A DNA stretch of 24,044 nt from assembly GCA_964439725.1 (NCBI GenBank), contig CAYTPY010000027.1, positions 1 to 24,044 on the forward strand. Direction: 5' to 3'. Shown piece by piece: positions 23,439-24,044 of the stretch; within the stretch, counting starts at the first letter, position 1, and every line of letters starts with the position of its first letter. Under the pieces are notes generated by a model. It saw nothing but the letters and a program-made list of their open reading frames with translations, did no database searches and was not told the origin of the DNA. The position numbers were made by a program, and so were the translations under genes. This stretch comes from Croceibacterium_A sp964439725. Lineage in GTDB: Bacteria; Pseudomonadota; Alphaproteobacteria; Sphingomonadales; Sphingomonadaceae.

Positions 23439-24044
23439 TTGAGCAGGGCAATCCTGTCGTTCGAATCCGTTAACAAGCGGTTCGGTGACTTTACCGCTGT
23501 CCACGAGCTGAGCTTTGCCGTTCAAGAGGGCGGAGTGTTCGGCTTCCTTGGCGGAAATGGAGCCGGCAAGACGACCTCGCTGCGCATGGCGCTCGACATC
23601 CTGCGGCCGAGCGAAGGCCGTATCGAAGTTCTTGGCAGGATTCCGAGCCGAGAGAACGCGGCCGAAATCGGCTTTCTACCCGAAGAACGCGGCCTTTATC
23701 GCAACATGAAAGTGCTCGACACCGTCGTGTACTTCGGCCGGCTCAAAGGCATGGACGCGGGCGCCGCGCGGAAGTCGGCACTGGACCTGCTAGAGCGTTT
23801 CGGTCTGGCCGATCGGACCAAGAGCCCGGTCGGCAAGCTGTCCAAAGGCATGGCGCAGAAGGTTCAGTTGGCCACCGCTCTGGTCAATTCACCGCGATTG
23901 CTGCTATTGGACGAGCCCTTCTCCGGCCTCGACCCGGTCAATCAGACGATCCTGGAAGACGCGATCACCGACGCGGCACGGAACGGCTCGACGGTGGTTT
24001 TCTCCACCCATGTCATGCAGCATGCCGAGCGGCTGTGCGATCGA
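23439..24044 (+). CDS. ABC transporter ATP-binding protein, NatA/YhaQ type (3' end cut by window)
   Basis: This is the cytoplasmic ATPase of an ABC exporter; 202 codons are visible and the frame runs off the window. Motifs: Walker A GGNGAGKTT (38-46), FLPEERGLYRNM (79-90), where the Q-loop position holds Glu as in NatA/YhaQ-like proteins, signature LSKGMAQKVQ (134-143), Walker B LLLLDEP (154-160) and switch His191. The PEERGLY and SKGMAQK pieces point to the NatA/YhaQ subfamily, whose partner is a NatB-like permease, expected just beyond the window. The TTG at 23439 has a purine-rich G-run upstream as a ribosome site. An in-frame ATG at 23415 would add 8 residues and remains possible. It starts 91 nt after the peptidase stop. 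Confidence 0.88.
   Translation, partial: MSRAILSFESVNKRFGDFTAVHELSFAVQEGGVFGFLGGNGAGKTTSLRMALDILRPSEGRIEVLGRIPSRENAAEIGFLPEERGLYRNMKVLDTVVYFGRLKGMDAGAARKSALDLLERFGLADRTKSPVGKLSKGMAQKVQLATALVNSPRLLLLDEPFSGLDPVNQTILEDAITDAARNGSTVVFSTHVMQHAERLCDR

Noticed and set aside
21767..23476. Minus-strand open frame of 569 codons antisense to the S9 peptidase
   Set aside because: The plus-strand peptidase has signal peptide, triad and ribosome site; the antisense frame is a codon-bias shadow.

Overview
This window is the division and cell wall (dcw) cluster of a GC-rich Gram-negative bacterium, most likely an alphaproteobacterium of the Sphingomonadales. That placement is an inference. It rests on the gene order (mraZ-rsmH-ftsL-ftsI-murE-murF-mraY-murD-ftsW-murG-murC-murB-ddl-ftsQ-ftsA-ftsZ), the style of the FtsA and MraZ proteins, the MurE DNPR motif for meso-diaminopimelate, and a secreted S9 peptidase of a kind common in sphingomonads. 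No mobile element, CRISPR array, rRNA or tRNA was found.

Layout. Positions 1-17755 hold sixteen dcw genes, all on the minus strand, so transcription runs from mraZ (right) to ftsZ (left, cut by the window edge). Twelve of the fifteen junctions are stop/start overlaps (ATGA, GTGA or TGATG). The exceptions are murE-murF (8 nt gap), murF-mraY (10 nt gap) and ftsA-ftsZ (120 nt gap). Positions 17756-18070 are the leader of the cluster and carry a 10-bp-phased array of G-tracts that looks like an MraZ operator. Upstream, still on the minus strand, lie an unrecognised membrane protein and a lipoprotein with a GldG/ABC_transp_aux-like domain (18071-19151, overlapping genes), a cysteine synthase (19175-20170) and a 2Fe-2S ferredoxin (20233-20550). 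The plus strand then carries an AlkA-like DNA glycosylase (20623-21240), an exported S9 peptidase (21302-23347) and the start of a NatA/YhaQ-type ABC ATPase that runs off the right end.

How the genes work together. MurB to MurF and Ddl build UDP-MurNAc-pentapeptide in the cytoplasm. MraY and MurG turn it into lipid I and lipid II at the inner membrane. FtsW and FtsI polymerise and cross-link it at the septum. FtsQ, FtsL, FtsA and FtsZ form the divisome scaffold. MraZ probably controls the cluster, and RsmH methylates 16S rRNA.

Most of the window is conserved housekeeping DNA. The parts most worth a second look are the putative MraZ operator, the uncharacterised envelope gene pair next to it, the unusual nucleotide-binding loops of FtsA and the long C-terminal tail of FtsL. 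I did not find a convincing new multi-gene system.
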